From assembly GCA_963971535.1 (NCBI GenBank), contig OZ020585.1, positions 22,442,005 to 22,506,004 on the forward strand: a DNA stretch of 64,000 bases, written 5' to 3'. Positions 47,281-58,337 of the stretch are shown in pieces. The translations under genes were made by a program, and so were the position numbers. Positions within the stretch are counted from its first letter, which is position 1. Each line of letters begins with the position of its first letter. The stretch is from Notolepis coatsorum. Taxonomy: Eukaryota > Chordata > Actinopteri > Aulopiformes > Paralepididae. The notes beneath the pieces are model-generated. The model was not told the origin of the DNA and did no database searches. It saw only the letters and a program-made list of their open reading frames with translations.

Positions 47281-49227
47281 TTAATGTTGTGTTTCTTTTT
47301 CAAATGAAGCCAAGAGTAAAGACCGTAACCCTATCAAAACAGCAGTCAAAGTGTATATTTTCAGCACTACATTTGTTTACCAATGATTTTAAGTGTTATT
47401 AGCTAAATATGAGGTCATAAATATCTTGGTGCATCCCGGCAGACATACTAAGGTAATTTATAGGCCTGATATTCTATATTCATATTTAAAATTGTCCGGA
47501 TGGCAAAATTCAGTACTGTATCGACAAAACCCCCTGTAAATCATCTGCCTTTTATTAATTTGCTTAGATCTCAAGAAGGTGCTGAATGAGCTCAGTGGCA
47601 ATTTTTCACGTCTGGTCAATGTTGTTATTCACCGTCAAATATGAAAAGAATTTAAAAAGTATATTCTCCTTTGGTTCATTTACAATTTACTGACGCATAG
47701 TAACAGACACAATATTTCTGACACGAAAATGTTTGAAATTAAATTAAAATAAGTTAGTATCACTTGGTGGATGGTGTTTTGGCCTTAAATCCTCTACTTG
47801 TGTGGCCATTGGGCGTTATTGTGTGCAGATATTTTATTAATTTGTGGCACCTTTTTTTATTGTTGTGTGTGGCGCCAGATTGGCGTCCCAGTCCTCCCTG
47901 CTCAGTGTGGCAGGCCAGGCTATCTTAGTATGCTATCGTATGCTATCTTACTGGCTGCTGCAGCCATGTGGGGTTCCGCTTCACCAGGCTGCACTGCATT
48001 CAGACCACCAGCAAGTGTCTGAAATGAGGTCCCCATTCCCACTGTGCTTTTCACATGTGTAATTGCCATTTACCTCTGTTATACCTTCATCTGTTGCCCT
48101 GCTGCTTACTGTGTTGGGAATCGAAAAACCTAGTCCAAGTTGATTTCCTTGACCTGTGACATATTTGCTCAGGGAAAACCTTGGATTCTCATGGTAATCA
48201 TATAGCTCAGCCCTGTTTTGAGTTGTGATTATCATTTAGTGATACCCTTGGGTTTGTCCTGCAAAAGGACATATGCAAATGCTCGCAACCACATTCACTC
48301 TCTCTCTCACAGGAATGGGTAGGAAGTGGGGGAGCATGGCTGCGGTAATGACACCCAAAAACGGCAAAGTCCTGCCCAGCATGGCCTGGGCGATAAGGCC
48401 CTTTCTAAGTGCCAGACCGCTCACTGTGCCAACGCTAATCCCCAACCTAATCACTCAATATTAACTGCCAGAGGGGAGAGCACCATGTGTGCGAGCGTGT
48501 GTGCCTGTTTATTGGTTGAATACAGGCTGCTTTGTGAGCGCACATGGCACATTTGTTCCACCAAAAAAATATAGAAAAAATAATTTTCCATTGCCCACAT
48601 TCCAGCTTTGAGTCGGCCGTTCAGTTCAGATTTGTTTTACGACTTTGTTAAGTTGTACATAAGCGCATTAAGGGCCCACTAGAAGGCTTTTCCATTAGCC
48701 TCCAACTCACACAAGGCGTTCAGTGCTGAGCAAAGCATACCCTGTCAATTAATTTTTTTCACTAAATATTTAAGCCTATTATGAATAATAGATGGCATGC
48801 ATTTCCCGTAGAGTCATTAGGAGTGTGGTACTTATCTCCCGGCATCTGCCATTGCAGAGGTCACTTATAAATAAATGGTTTTTGAAGTGCCCGGGAAGTG
48901 AAAAAGGACTTTTTGTCTTCTTACCCCGTGTCCTTGGATGTACTGTATAGCTTCGTACTAATACATGCCAACTGATTGAGAAAGAAATTGCCCTTTGTAT
49001 ATCAGTTTTTTTTGGGAAGTACAGTAGCATAATTCTCCACACTATAATATCTGAGCATTGATTTGAAAGAAATCCCACTTCCCCACCTCCCATCACACCC
49101 AACTTTCTTTGAATTGGTCCTCAGCGATGAAGCAAAGGCTAACATCAATGTCACTGCATTTTGCTGTGAATTGAAATGACATGGAAGGTCAGTATGGAGA
49201 GCATACATACGACATCCATTTTTGATG
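47281..49227. other. Mostly unassigned; diverged hAT-interior relative at 47335-47740
   Basis: The sequence at 47335-47740 (GTGTATATTTTCAGCA, TTAATTTGCTTAGAT, ATATTCTCCTTTGGTTC) parallels 31640-32260 inside the hAT of copy E. The rest has no recognisable element or gene. Confidence 0.5.
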
Positions 49228-49620
49228 GATATTAGATTAGATTCAAATGTATTGTCATTAATACAGCACAAGTACAGTCCAATGAAAATAAGTTTGTATG
49301 TACAGAGTTGTAGTATAATATGTACAGTGATAGAGGTATAAACAGTATGGTAGTAGTTATACTGGCCAGCAGCGTAACTAGTAAGAGTATGATATGTACA
49401 GATATAGATATCGTATCTACAGATATGTAAAAGGACTGTGTAGGTAAATACAGACAGATGTGGATAGATGAGGTGAGAATAAATATATTTATGGTATACA
49501 GTATACAGCATTATTGTACATGCTATCATAGAGCTATGGGTTATATGCAGGTGTATACGTAAGTATATAGAGGGGTTATATGCAGGTATATTCAGACAAA
49601 TATGGATATATATGCAGTAA
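49228..49620 (-). mobile_element. LINE 3' tail, uninterrupted copy
   Basis: It matches in order the pieces of the host at 40045-43275, ending on the low side with ATGTATTGTCATTAATACAG. There is no coding part. Confidence 0.6.
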
Positions 49621-49846
49621 ATAAATATAAAAATTTTAATGTAAATATGCAGTATTTACAGCACTGTTGTATGCCATCATATCCTGCCCCATGTTGTGTG
49701 GAGATGACGGTAAAACGTTTTTTTTGGTATGCCAAAACAGGACTTCCTCTATGGCTGGCAGGGGTTCAAGCCCTGTTTGGACCTGATCTGTGCACACGCC
49801 TGCTTTGAACCACGATGCTCCAAAGACTCACCCATCCTTGCTTGAC
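49621..49846. other. Unassigned spacer
   Basis: Nothing was recognised. Confidence 0.35.
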
Positions 49847-49848
49847 TA

Positions 49849-50216
49849 CAGGTGCAGCTCAATAAATTAGAATATCGTGGAAAAGTCTATATATTTAGCT
49901 GTATTGATGCAGTCATTTGTGCAAAAGGAGCCCCAACCAAGTACTGAGTGAACATACATGAACATACTTTTCAGAAGGCCGACATTTCGATATACAAAAG
50001 AAAAATACATCTATTTAAAATGTTGTATTGGTGATACAGAATTTTGGGCTTTCATGAGCTGTAAGACATAATCATCAAAATTAAAACAAATAAAGGCTTG
50101 AAATATTTCACTTTGTGTGTAATGAATCTATAATATACGGGAGTTTCGCTTTTTGAATTGAATTACTAAAATAAAATAACTTTTCCATGATATTCAAATT
50201 TATCGAGCTGCACCTG
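49849..50216. mobile_element. TA-flanked MITE with about 36-bp inverted ends
   Basis: The ends are CAGGTGCAGCTCAATAAATT and, reversed, CAGGTGCAGCTCGATAAATT, each followed by GAATATCRTGGAAAAG with one differing base. TA lies on both sides. This is a widespread fish MITE type with no coding capacity. The superfamily is not certain; a Tc1/mariner-like origin would fit the TA flanks. Confidence 0.75.
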
Positions 50217-50329
50217 TATGTCCTTGATACTCAAACCAAACAAAGTGTTTGAAGAGAGAAGCACGGCGATTTGCATGAATCTAAACAGGATTACCTTGCG
50301 AGATTGTGAGGCTAACGATAATGTCTCAC

Positions 50330-50827
50330 CATCACTTTACACAGCACAGTGAGGCAGACGAATAACTGTGCACATTTCCACTGTGGTTTATTATGAATGA
50401 TAATTACTTATGCAATGTGGCTTAGGGAGCATGCAAATGAGCAGTTCATTAGAAGGATTAGGACCAGGTTACCCAATTAAAGTTGATCGTGACATTCAGC
50501 CTCGATTGTGCCACTGACACGGCGACAGACCATTTGCAGGCACCATTCAGTATAGCCTACATTCTAACTTGATGGTTAGATAGTAAGATCCAAATTATAA
50601 TGAAGTGCTTATAATGAGCTAGCTAAAAAAAAAAAAAAAAAAAAACCTACAGTGTGTGCAGTGGTGGCTTCAAAGTTAGTCTGAGAAACATGGACACTGT
50701 CACAGCCAAAGGCATACTGACTGTGTTTAACAGTCTGACGAACCTCTCCTTCCCATTCCTGTAAGCGTGCAGTTTCATGCTCGCTGACAGGTATGTTTCT
50801 TTTTTCTTTGCCACAAACCCTGCCTCA
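50330..50827. repeat. Second copy of the element M interior
   Basis: It is collinear and almost identical with 44467-44961, in direct orientation. The main difference is an A run of about 20 here (50625-50645) against a short A tract there. The terminal TTAA motif arrays are absent. Confidence 0.75.
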
Positions 50828-50879
50828 CTAGTCCCTAATCCGTTTGAGTTTTCAAATATCCTGAAATTGAAATGCTGCC

Positions 50880-51125
50880 TGCTTTTAGATGAGACTACCT
50901 CCGGGTTAGAAAAGCAGGCATGACTGGGAGGTTGCTGGTTTGAATCACCGGACCAGCTGGGAAATCATAAGGCATGGAGAAGTTAATGAGTGTCTCTCCC
51001 TCCTGCCTCCCTCGACAACTACCGCTGAGGTAACCTTGAGCAAGGCACCTAACCCACAACTGCTCCAGTGGAACAGTAGACAAGACAAACAAAACTTTGA
51101 CTGTACTGGGCAGCTTAGAAGATGA
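50880..51125 (+). mobile_element. Probable tRNA-derived SINE
   Basis: A box-B-like GGTTTGAATCACCGG at about 50936 is followed by CTTGAGCAAGGCACCTAACC, typical of fish SINE bodies. The ends are poorly defined. Confidence 0.5.
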
Positions 51126-51127
51126 AG

Positions 51128-51412
51128 AAGAAGTCTTTAACACATAGACACTTACGAGATGGGTGACCCACAGGAGCCGGGAGCAGACATGGACTGCGAT
51201 CTGTTCTGCATATTTTTCCATTGGGTTTATCTTATTGGGAGGGGAAACCCTTGCGAGCACGGGGAGAACATGCAATCTCCACACAGAAAAGCCCGGGAGA
51301 TACCCAACCTGGGTACCTGGCAACGCGGCAACCTGGTCCCCAAGTGGGAATCGAACCCAGGACCTTCTAGCTGTGATGCGACAGTGTTAAACACTACAAC
51401 AGCGTGCCGCTT
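51128..51412 (-). mobile_element. DANA/mermaid-like tRNA-derived SINE
   Basis: On the minus strand the head near 51410 reads AGCGGCACGCTGTTGTAGTG, with box B GGGTTCGATTCCCACTTGG. It is followed by the CTGTGTGGAGATTGCATGTT hallmark. It is a second, diverged copy of the family at 36191-36525. Confidence 0.75.
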
Positions 51413-51729
51413 CCCGTGTGAATGTGTAGAACTGCGAGAGCGTGGCGCTCAGCAAATCTCCCTTGGATAAATAAGGTTAAAAAATAATTAAAACAGGAAA
51501 GTGAAGATTGTGATGCAAAACAAATTACCCAGCAGCCACATCTTTCCCTGTAGATGGCGGGCCCGAAGCTTGCTAGAGGCTTTCGTTAGTGAAATGATTG
51601 ATCTGGGTGTAGAGAGGATATGATATTTTAATATGAACTACATATATGCTATATTAACACATTTGTTTGTTGGGAACCGTTTTTGGGTCATAGTTGATGT
51701 CTCCCAATGGCATTCCTCCAGCTCAGGGA
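51413..51729. other. Unassigned spacer
   Basis: No gene or element was seen. Confidence 0.4.
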
Positions 51730-51849
51730 CTAGGAAGTAGGGCTGCAACTAAGGACTAATTTGGTAGTCGACTAATCTGCCGATTATTTTTTCGATTAGT
51801 CGACTAATCGAAAACCAATGTAAACAACAACAACATTTTTATTTTTTTG

Positions 51850-52021
51850 TAATTACCTATCTTTGTGAAAGTGGCTTCTCAGCTCTGGTCCAGCTGAAGA
51901 CAGAGCAGATGAACAGATTGGACATTGAGCATGACCTCAGAGTTGCTTGTCTACCATCACCCCAGACTCTTGAGACTCTTGTCAGGACCAAACAACAACA
52001 TCATAACATGATGATCCCATA
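51850..52021 (+). pseudogene. hAT transposase C-terminal remnant
   Basis: The plus frame reads YLCESGFSALVQLKTEQMNR, then LDIEHDLRVACL, with a stop TAG at 52019-52021. This is the conserved hAT dimerisation block (LCESGFS...LK...R..LD.EHDLRVA). Everything N-terminal is missing, so the element cannot make its own enzyme. The orientation places the transposase reading towards the right end. Confidence 0.8.
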
Positions 52022-52044
52022 GCAAATTAAAATAATGACTCATG

Positions 52045-53874
52045 TGTTATGGTTTGTAACCGACCCCAATCGCACAACACAAGACAGGTATGAGAGTACG
52101 CCAAGAACAGGGCATTTATTGAACAGAAGGAAAAAAAACGGCACTGTCCCTTTAAGGGAGAACACAAAATACTGGAATAACAAGAAGGGAAAGGTACAGT
52201 GCCTTTAAGAGGCGAGCTGGCTAAGGGGAAGGCAAGGGAAGGCTAAAAGAAAACAGGGCGGAACAAGGAGGACCGGAGGGGGAGGACTAGGAGGACTAGA
52301 GAGGGGAGAACAGGGACAAAGGCCCGCGGAGGCGGGCTGGGGACAGGGAGGACAGGGAGGACTAGGGAAAAACAGGGTAAGGCCTTGGAAAAAGCGATAA
52401 AGAGCACAGAAATAGGCAAGTCTAACAAGACAGGTACACAAGCAAGGGGGAAAATGTTCTGCTGCTCTGCAGCTTCTCCCGTGGTGGTAGTAGGGGGTAG
52501 CAGATGCTGACGTCTGAGCCGCTCTGCAGACTTCTCTCGGCAGAATCTCCGAGGTGTTGCGGGACCGAGAGAGAGAGAGGGAGCGAGTCAACAAGGGTGC
52601 AGGTAGAACGAGCAGGAGAACAGGAGAGGTGACTTGGACCCAAATACAAAAGTTATCCAAGTGAACTAATCTTCGTGTGAATACACACAGTGAGCAAAGT
52701 TCCAAAACACAATCCCAAGTGAATATCTTCGTGTAAATACACACAGTGAGCACTGTTCCAAAACACAATCCCAAGTGAATATCTTCGGTGCAAAAAATAG
52801 ACACTGAGAGTGAAGTCCAAAAAACAATCCAATGTGAATAATATCTTCGGTGTGAACAACACACAGTGGGAGATGTAAAGTCCCAACATATTATCCCAGT
52901 GAGAACAACAAAAAGGCGATCGCTGGGTGAGTGACTGTCTGATAAAAAAGGTGGTAATCTTCAGTGTTATAGAAACACACGAAAACGGAATTTGATCAAG
53001 ACAGTCAGTAAAAAACTCACCCAGACGTAGTGCGTAATGAGTGCTGGAACAGCAGCGGGGCGAGAGCGTCGCCACCGGGGAGCCGGTTGTCCGAGCGGAG
53101 GTCAGAGTGGTGCGCCACTGCTTGGAGTGCGCGCCGGTACAGAGGACGCATCTGGAGTGCGTCTGCGCGGAAGAGCGTGCCAAGCTCGGAGGTCTGGAAG
53201 GTGTGCGTCTGCTTTGAGTATGCGCCGGTACGGAGGGCGCACTTGCTGCGCGGAGGTCTGGAGTGGAGAGCGCGTCTGCGCGGAAGAGCGCGCCAGGCTC
53301 AGAGGTCTGGATGGTGTCTGGGCGTCTGCTGCGCGTAGGTCTGGATGTGCGTCAGGAAGCCTGCTGCGCGGGGGTCTGAAGTGGATCACTGGGATACCTC
53401 CCGTGGAAGTCTAGGGAGCGCAGTCCAGTATCTCCCTCAGGCAACGGCGACAGGAGGCGAAGGCAGGAGCACATCTTACGCCGGAGATGAAAACAGCAGA
53501 GACAGACAGAGGACCTCCCGAAGGAGTCTTGGTGATTTAGAATCTGATACGGAATGATACCGCATGTTACGGCATGTTACAACACGACCCCACGAGGAAC
53601 AGAGGGGAAGAGCCAGGTACTTAAAGGCCACAGGGGAACTAATTAAAATGCACCACAGGTGCGAGAGGTAATTGATAAACGAACTAAAAGTGTGAGTTCG
53701 GCACCAGACCAATCAAACACATAATGACAGGTAGTACAAGGGTGTGGCCGCTGAGAGCAAACGAGAGTAACGAACAAGAGGGTGGGGGCTAGTGAGAGTG
53801 AGTGAGAAGGGAATTCCCTAACAGTAGGCTTAAAGGAACAGAGAGAGTAGGTGAGCAGCGGACAAAACCTCACA
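52045..53874 (-). mobile_element. Solo LTR, about 1.83 kb, with 5-bp duplication TCATG
   Basis: Read on the minus strand it starts TGTGAGGTTTTGTCC and ends AACCATAACA. TCATG flanks it at 52040-52044 and 53875-53879. A poly(A)-type AATAAA (minus) lies at 52111-52116, shortly before the end, as in an R-U5 region. Inside are a 55-60 base tandem repeat at about 52640-52880 and a GC-rich repeat of about 100 bases at 53130-53400. The frames across it have no known product. It could also be a short non-autonomous LTR element. Confidence 0.65.
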
Positions 53875-54049
53875 TCATGAAACATTTGAATTTGGATCTT
53901 TAAGCCACTTTAAATGAAAATGTATTTGAAGAACAATACAGCAATCACTCATAACAAGATAAATAAATTAAATAATACAAATTAAAGTGGAAGTGTACTT
54001 TAAATAACTTTTGTTTGCTGTGTGTGAGAGGAGTCCGTGTGTGTGTGTA

Positions 54050-54495
54050 TGTGTGTGTGTCTTACTCTGATCGCTGTGTGAGTGAGAGGAGTGTGTGTAC
54101 TGTGTAATTTGTGTGTGTGTCTTACTCTGATCGCTGTGTGAGTGAGAGGTGTGTACTGTGTAATTTGTGTATGTGTGTGTGTCTTACTCTGATCGCTGTG
54201 TGTGAGTGAGAGGAGTGTGAATGTGTCTGTGTCTTACTCTGATCGCTGTGTGTGAGTGAGAGGAGTGTGAATGTGTGTGTGTCTTACTCTGATCGCTGTG
54301 TGTGAGAGAGAGGAGTGTGAATGTGTGTGTGTCTTACTCTGATCGCTGTGTGTGAGTGAGAGGAGTGTGTATGTGTGTGTGTCTTACTCTGATCGCTGTG
54401 TGTGAGTGAGAGGAGTGTGTATGTGTGTGTCTTACTCTGATCGCTGTGTGTGAGTGAGAGGAGTGCATGTGTAATGTATTGTGTGTCTAGTCTGA
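54050..54495 (+). repeat. Minisatellite, about 50-60 bp unit, eight copies
   Basis: CTTACTCTGATCGCTGTGTG recurs at 54061, 54121, 54183, 54233, 54283, 54333, 54383 and 54431 (with small variations). The spacing settles at 50 bases in the middle of the array. It lies inside the hAT. Confidence 0.85.
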
Positions 54496-54724
54496 TCATC
54501 ATCTCCTGCAGGGGAACAATGTTTTCAATGTCCAAAATTTGCTATGGGATCATCATGTTATGATGTTGTCTGGAACCCTGAGAAGCCACTCTCACAAAGA
54601 TAGGTAGTGCACAAAAAAAAAAAAAATTTTTAATGACTAATCGACGCAACAATTTCTCGTCGACGATTTTTTATAATCGACGTCGTCGATTATGTCGACT
54701 AATCGTTGCAGCCCTACTAGGAAG

Positions 54725-55010
54725 TAAATTATTACATGGCTAACTTACTAACAATATACCTAATTCATTTTACGAGATCAAATGCAGACGCAGTTCTGTT
54801 CTGTCGCTCCCGCTGTCATCGCCGGCAGCTTGCACTGATGACTGAATGCAGCTGTGCATATGCTGAGCAGCTGAAACAGTGTGTGTCAGTGGGCTTGATT
54901 ACTCCAGCTGCGAAAAACAATAATCACCGGTGGTTATCGAAAAATAATTCACCGCTGTCGGGGGCTATTGACCAATCACAATCAAGCATTTCGTCGAATG
55001 TTAACACTTT
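54725..55010. other. Unassigned spacer
   Basis: No gene or element was seen. Confidence 0.35.
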
Positions 55011-55370
55011 AATCGCCGGAAACGCCGGAACTCGTCATTGCCCGCCATGCTAATTCTGCCGAAGACGCCGTAACACGTCTTTGATATCAATATTTCAAAA
55101 ATCTGTGATCGAAATCATATTTCTCCTCCGGGGACCTGAGATATACTGCTGATCTCCACTCAACTCTCTTAACGGTTCAAGAGTGCCATCTGGTGGCCGG
55201 AAGTGACGCGCCAAACAGGAAGTGTTCATCCATATTTCGTCCGGGCACTCACGATCGTTAGCCGGACTCCATCTCGACACACTGGATAATCAATCGCTCG
55301 CCCTAACTCAATAAACAACGTTATTTGGACGTATATAGTATTATACAACCTGGAAATGGTTCATCTAGAT

Positions 55371-56528
55371 CAGGGGTGTCAAACTCATTTTCACAGAGGG
55401 CCACATCAGCATTATGGTTGCCCTCAAAGGGCCAAAGACCGTATAAATGTTAATGTAATGTAAAATAAATGTAGCTATACATTTACATATTGTTAAACAT
55501 GGTGTTTCTGTATTTATTACTTATTCAAGTTATACATATTGCATACTCATTTGCATAAATGTAAAAATATATGTTAGCTTATGTTATTTTAACAAATAAT
55601 TTTAGTTTATCAGAACCCCATATTACTCCACCAATCAATGATCAAACCATTCAAGTAAATAACAAAGAAGAATATCATCAAATACAAGCTATGACATTAA
55701 GTTTGTTCAAAACCTTTTTGTCACAGTCAAGAGGGGCAGAACTAACAACTGTGAGCTGCAAAGAACACGTGGGACAGATGTAGCAGATGTTACAAAAACA
55801 AATGGCTGCACACAACCTTGCAGAGGCCATACATCCAACTAATGGAAGATAGTTTAATTAACTTTAATTAACAGATTGCAGAATGGGTACAGTACAGTAC
55901 AGCTCAATACACACAATTGTTAAGGGGATGCAGACCAGAGAAAGACTTTCGACTGGTTTACATCAGGGTCCCCCATTTTCAATTCGTAATGAAATTGCTA
56001 TTATGTGTCTGCATGAACACACAACTGTAACTGTACTCAAAAATAACAAAATAAGGGTTGTCTCAGTTCACAACTATATTGGTCAAGTTTTGGGTGGGAC
56101 TTGTTTGCGTCCCTACAGCTTCTTATTCAATTGAGCGAGATGCTCGGTTATGTCACACAGCCAGTTTGCATCTGACAGTTCAGACAATATTTCTTCAACC
56201 CTTTGTTACCTATTCCGCCTGGATCTTTTTTGTATTTTGGGCTGTAAAATTGTCAAAGAATGTCTGAGGAGTAAGTGCTTTTGGCTTTTTTCCTTTGTTA
56301 CCTCAGATGTTCAACATACATGTATGTGTAAGAATGTGTAATAACTAAGGCTGTCAAAGTTAAAGCTTTATTAACGCATTAACCCACAATTATTTTAACA
56401 CTGCTATTTTTTAACCCAATATTAATGTAAAACATTTTTTATTTTTTTTTACCTGAGCTCTTGGGGGGCCACATCAAATGACGTGGCGGGCCGGATTTGG
56501 CCCGCGGGCCATGAGTTTGACACCTATG
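55371..56528. mobile_element. Non-autonomous hAT, family X copy 2
   Basis: It has CAGGGGTGTCAAACTC and GAGTTTGACACCTATG ends. ATCTAGAT flanks it at 55363-55370 and 56529-56536. It is nearly identical to 37714-38854, including the inverted LINE 3' fragment. Open frames at 55571-56341 repeat those of copy 1 and are not genes. Confidence 0.9.
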
Positions 56529-56536
56529 ATCTAGAT

Positions 56537-57081
56537 CAGTGGTCACCAACCCGTCGATCTTGATCGACTGGTCGATCTTTGAGACCTTCCCTGTAGATCT
56601 TTCCATGAATTTTTTTTTTTTTATTTTTAATTTTATCTTTCCCTGAGAGTCCACATTACAGTTCTACTTTTGTTTTGATGTGAAAAGTGATGCTGCATAA
56701 GATGACTGCACTTAGCACTGACTGAGAAAGTACACATTACAGTTCTACTTTATAAAATGCTAATTGTAAATATGTTTGTCAATGTTAATAATATGAGAAA
56801 GTCCACATTACAGTTCTACTTTTGTTTTGATGTGAAAAGTGATGCTGCCTAAGATGACTGCACTTAGCACTGACTGAGAAAGTACATATTACAGTTCTAC
56901 TTTGACGTTTTAATGTTGGACCAAAGCATTGCATGTAATTAGAATACAGGCAGATAAAAGTAATTTAGTTTAAAGTACAATCTTGGCTGTCTTTTTCTCT
57001 CAACGCTTCAATAGGTAGATCTTGCCTTCACCAAAAAAAAAAAAAAAGTGATCTTGGGCTTAAAAAGGTTGGTGACCACTG
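56537..57081. mobile_element. Non-autonomous hAT, family Y, abutting the previous one
   Basis: It has perfect 15-bp ends, CAGTGGTCACCAACC. ATCTAGAT flanks it at 56529-56536 (shared with family X copy 2) and 57082-57089. An internal duplication of about 100 bases (GTCCACATTACAGTTCTACT) lies at about 56649 and 56801. Confidence 0.9.
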
Positions 57082-57216
57082 ATCTAGATCAACATCCCAT
57101 AATCGAAAACTGTCTACTCCAAGCTGATCGTCCAACGGCGCGAGGAAGATACGGTAAGATCCAGCGTTATTTTCTAACGTGTTCCATATAAACTGCTCTG
57201 ATGATCATAGACCCAC

Positions 57217-58337
57217 CAGGGTTTCCGTTCGAAAAAATTGTTGCCGGCCTCAGTACCGGTCAAATGAGAGAAATTCCGGTCAGTTTATTGAGCTTAAAAA
57301 CAATTGATAGGCAAAAGAATGACAACAAAACAAAAGAATGACATCATCAAGGCATGTAGATTTATAATATTTTTACTTAAAACTAGGCTACTTTTGCGTA
57401 TAAAGTCATTATATTCCAAATAAAATAAGTCCCGAGACTCGTGCTGCTGCCGACTTTAAATCAAATAGGTGTCTGTGGGCAGTCGCCCGACATTAATAAA
57501 CAACAGTCTGTTATAATCACATTTTTATTGAGCTTAAAAACAATTGATAGGCAAAAGAATGACAACAAAACAAAAGAATGACATCATCAAGGCATGTAGA
57601 TTTATAATATTTTTACTTAAAACTAGGCTACTTTTGCGTATAAAGTCATTATATTCCAAATAAAATAAGTCCCGAGACTCGTGCTGCTGCCGACTTTAAA
57701 TCAAATAGGTGTCTGTGGGCAGTCGCCCGACATTAATAAACAACAGTCTGTTATAATCACATTTTTATGAGCTAACGAATTCCGTTATATTGGACATTTG
57801 TATTAATTATATCAAGCGAAGAACTGAAAATTTGACAGAGAGAGACGGCAACATTATCGTGGGTTTGCGTGACGACTCTCTCCCTCTCCACCTCCCAATG
57901 ACTTATTTGCGAGAGTATGTCGATGCAGAGCAGCAGATTCAGCTGTTATTGGCTCTTTTCTGGGGACCGCACAGCAGCGCCCCCCACCCAACATTGAATT
58001 GAAAATGGCTGAATTGGAGTACTGCTGGAGTACTGCATTGTGCTGCTGCTGCTCCGGCTCTGCAGCTTCACAAAAGTTCGCACACCCAGTACTAAGCTCT
58101 CGCTGACAACGTCGTTGTCATTATTAGAAGCAACGATGAAACAAATGTAATGATTGTTTCGTTCATCGCATAGGCTATTTAATTTTTGCCTATTTTAATA
58201 CAATTCAAATAATCAAATTGTGCTTAGACTCAGGGAATTATTTTCACCGGACATTAAGACCGGAGAGATTAAATATGTCGGACTTCAACAGATTTTGCCG
58301 GTCAAATACCGGTAATTACCGGCTAACGGAAACGCTG
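57217..58337. mobile_element. Non-autonomous hAT, family Z, with 240-bp tandem duplication
   Basis: The ends are CAGGGTTTCCGTT and, reversed, CAGCGTTTCCGTT. AGACCCAC flanks it at 57209-57216 and 58338-58345. Bases 57284-57523 and 57524-57763 are identical. The 70-codon frame at 57790-58002 is not recognised. Confidence 0.85.
57284..57763 (+). repeat. Exact 240-bp tandem duplication
   Basis: Every base of the two units agrees by eye, line by line. The match runs five bases further and then breaks. The duplication is either very recent or an assembly artefact. Confidence 0.9.

Larger units (their letters stand above)
51738..54716. mobile_element. hAT element with transposase remnant and nested solo LTR
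   Basis: It starts TAGGGCTGCAACTAAGG and ends, reversed, TAGGGCTGCAACGATTAG. The 8-bp duplication CTAGGAAG lies at 51730-51737 and 54717-54724. Subterminal TCGACTAATCG motifs occur at both ends. It holds a transposase tail, a solo LTR and a minisatellite. Confidence 0.85.

Noticed and set aside
52205..53183. Long minus frames (219 and 176 codons) as possible genes
   Set aside because: They read through tandem repeats inside an LTR-like element, and their low-complexity Leu/Pro/Ser composition reflects the repeats.
55571..56341. Open frames conserved between 37914-38719 and 55571-56341
   Set aside because: The conservation comes from two copies of one hAT element. The frames have no transposase motifs.
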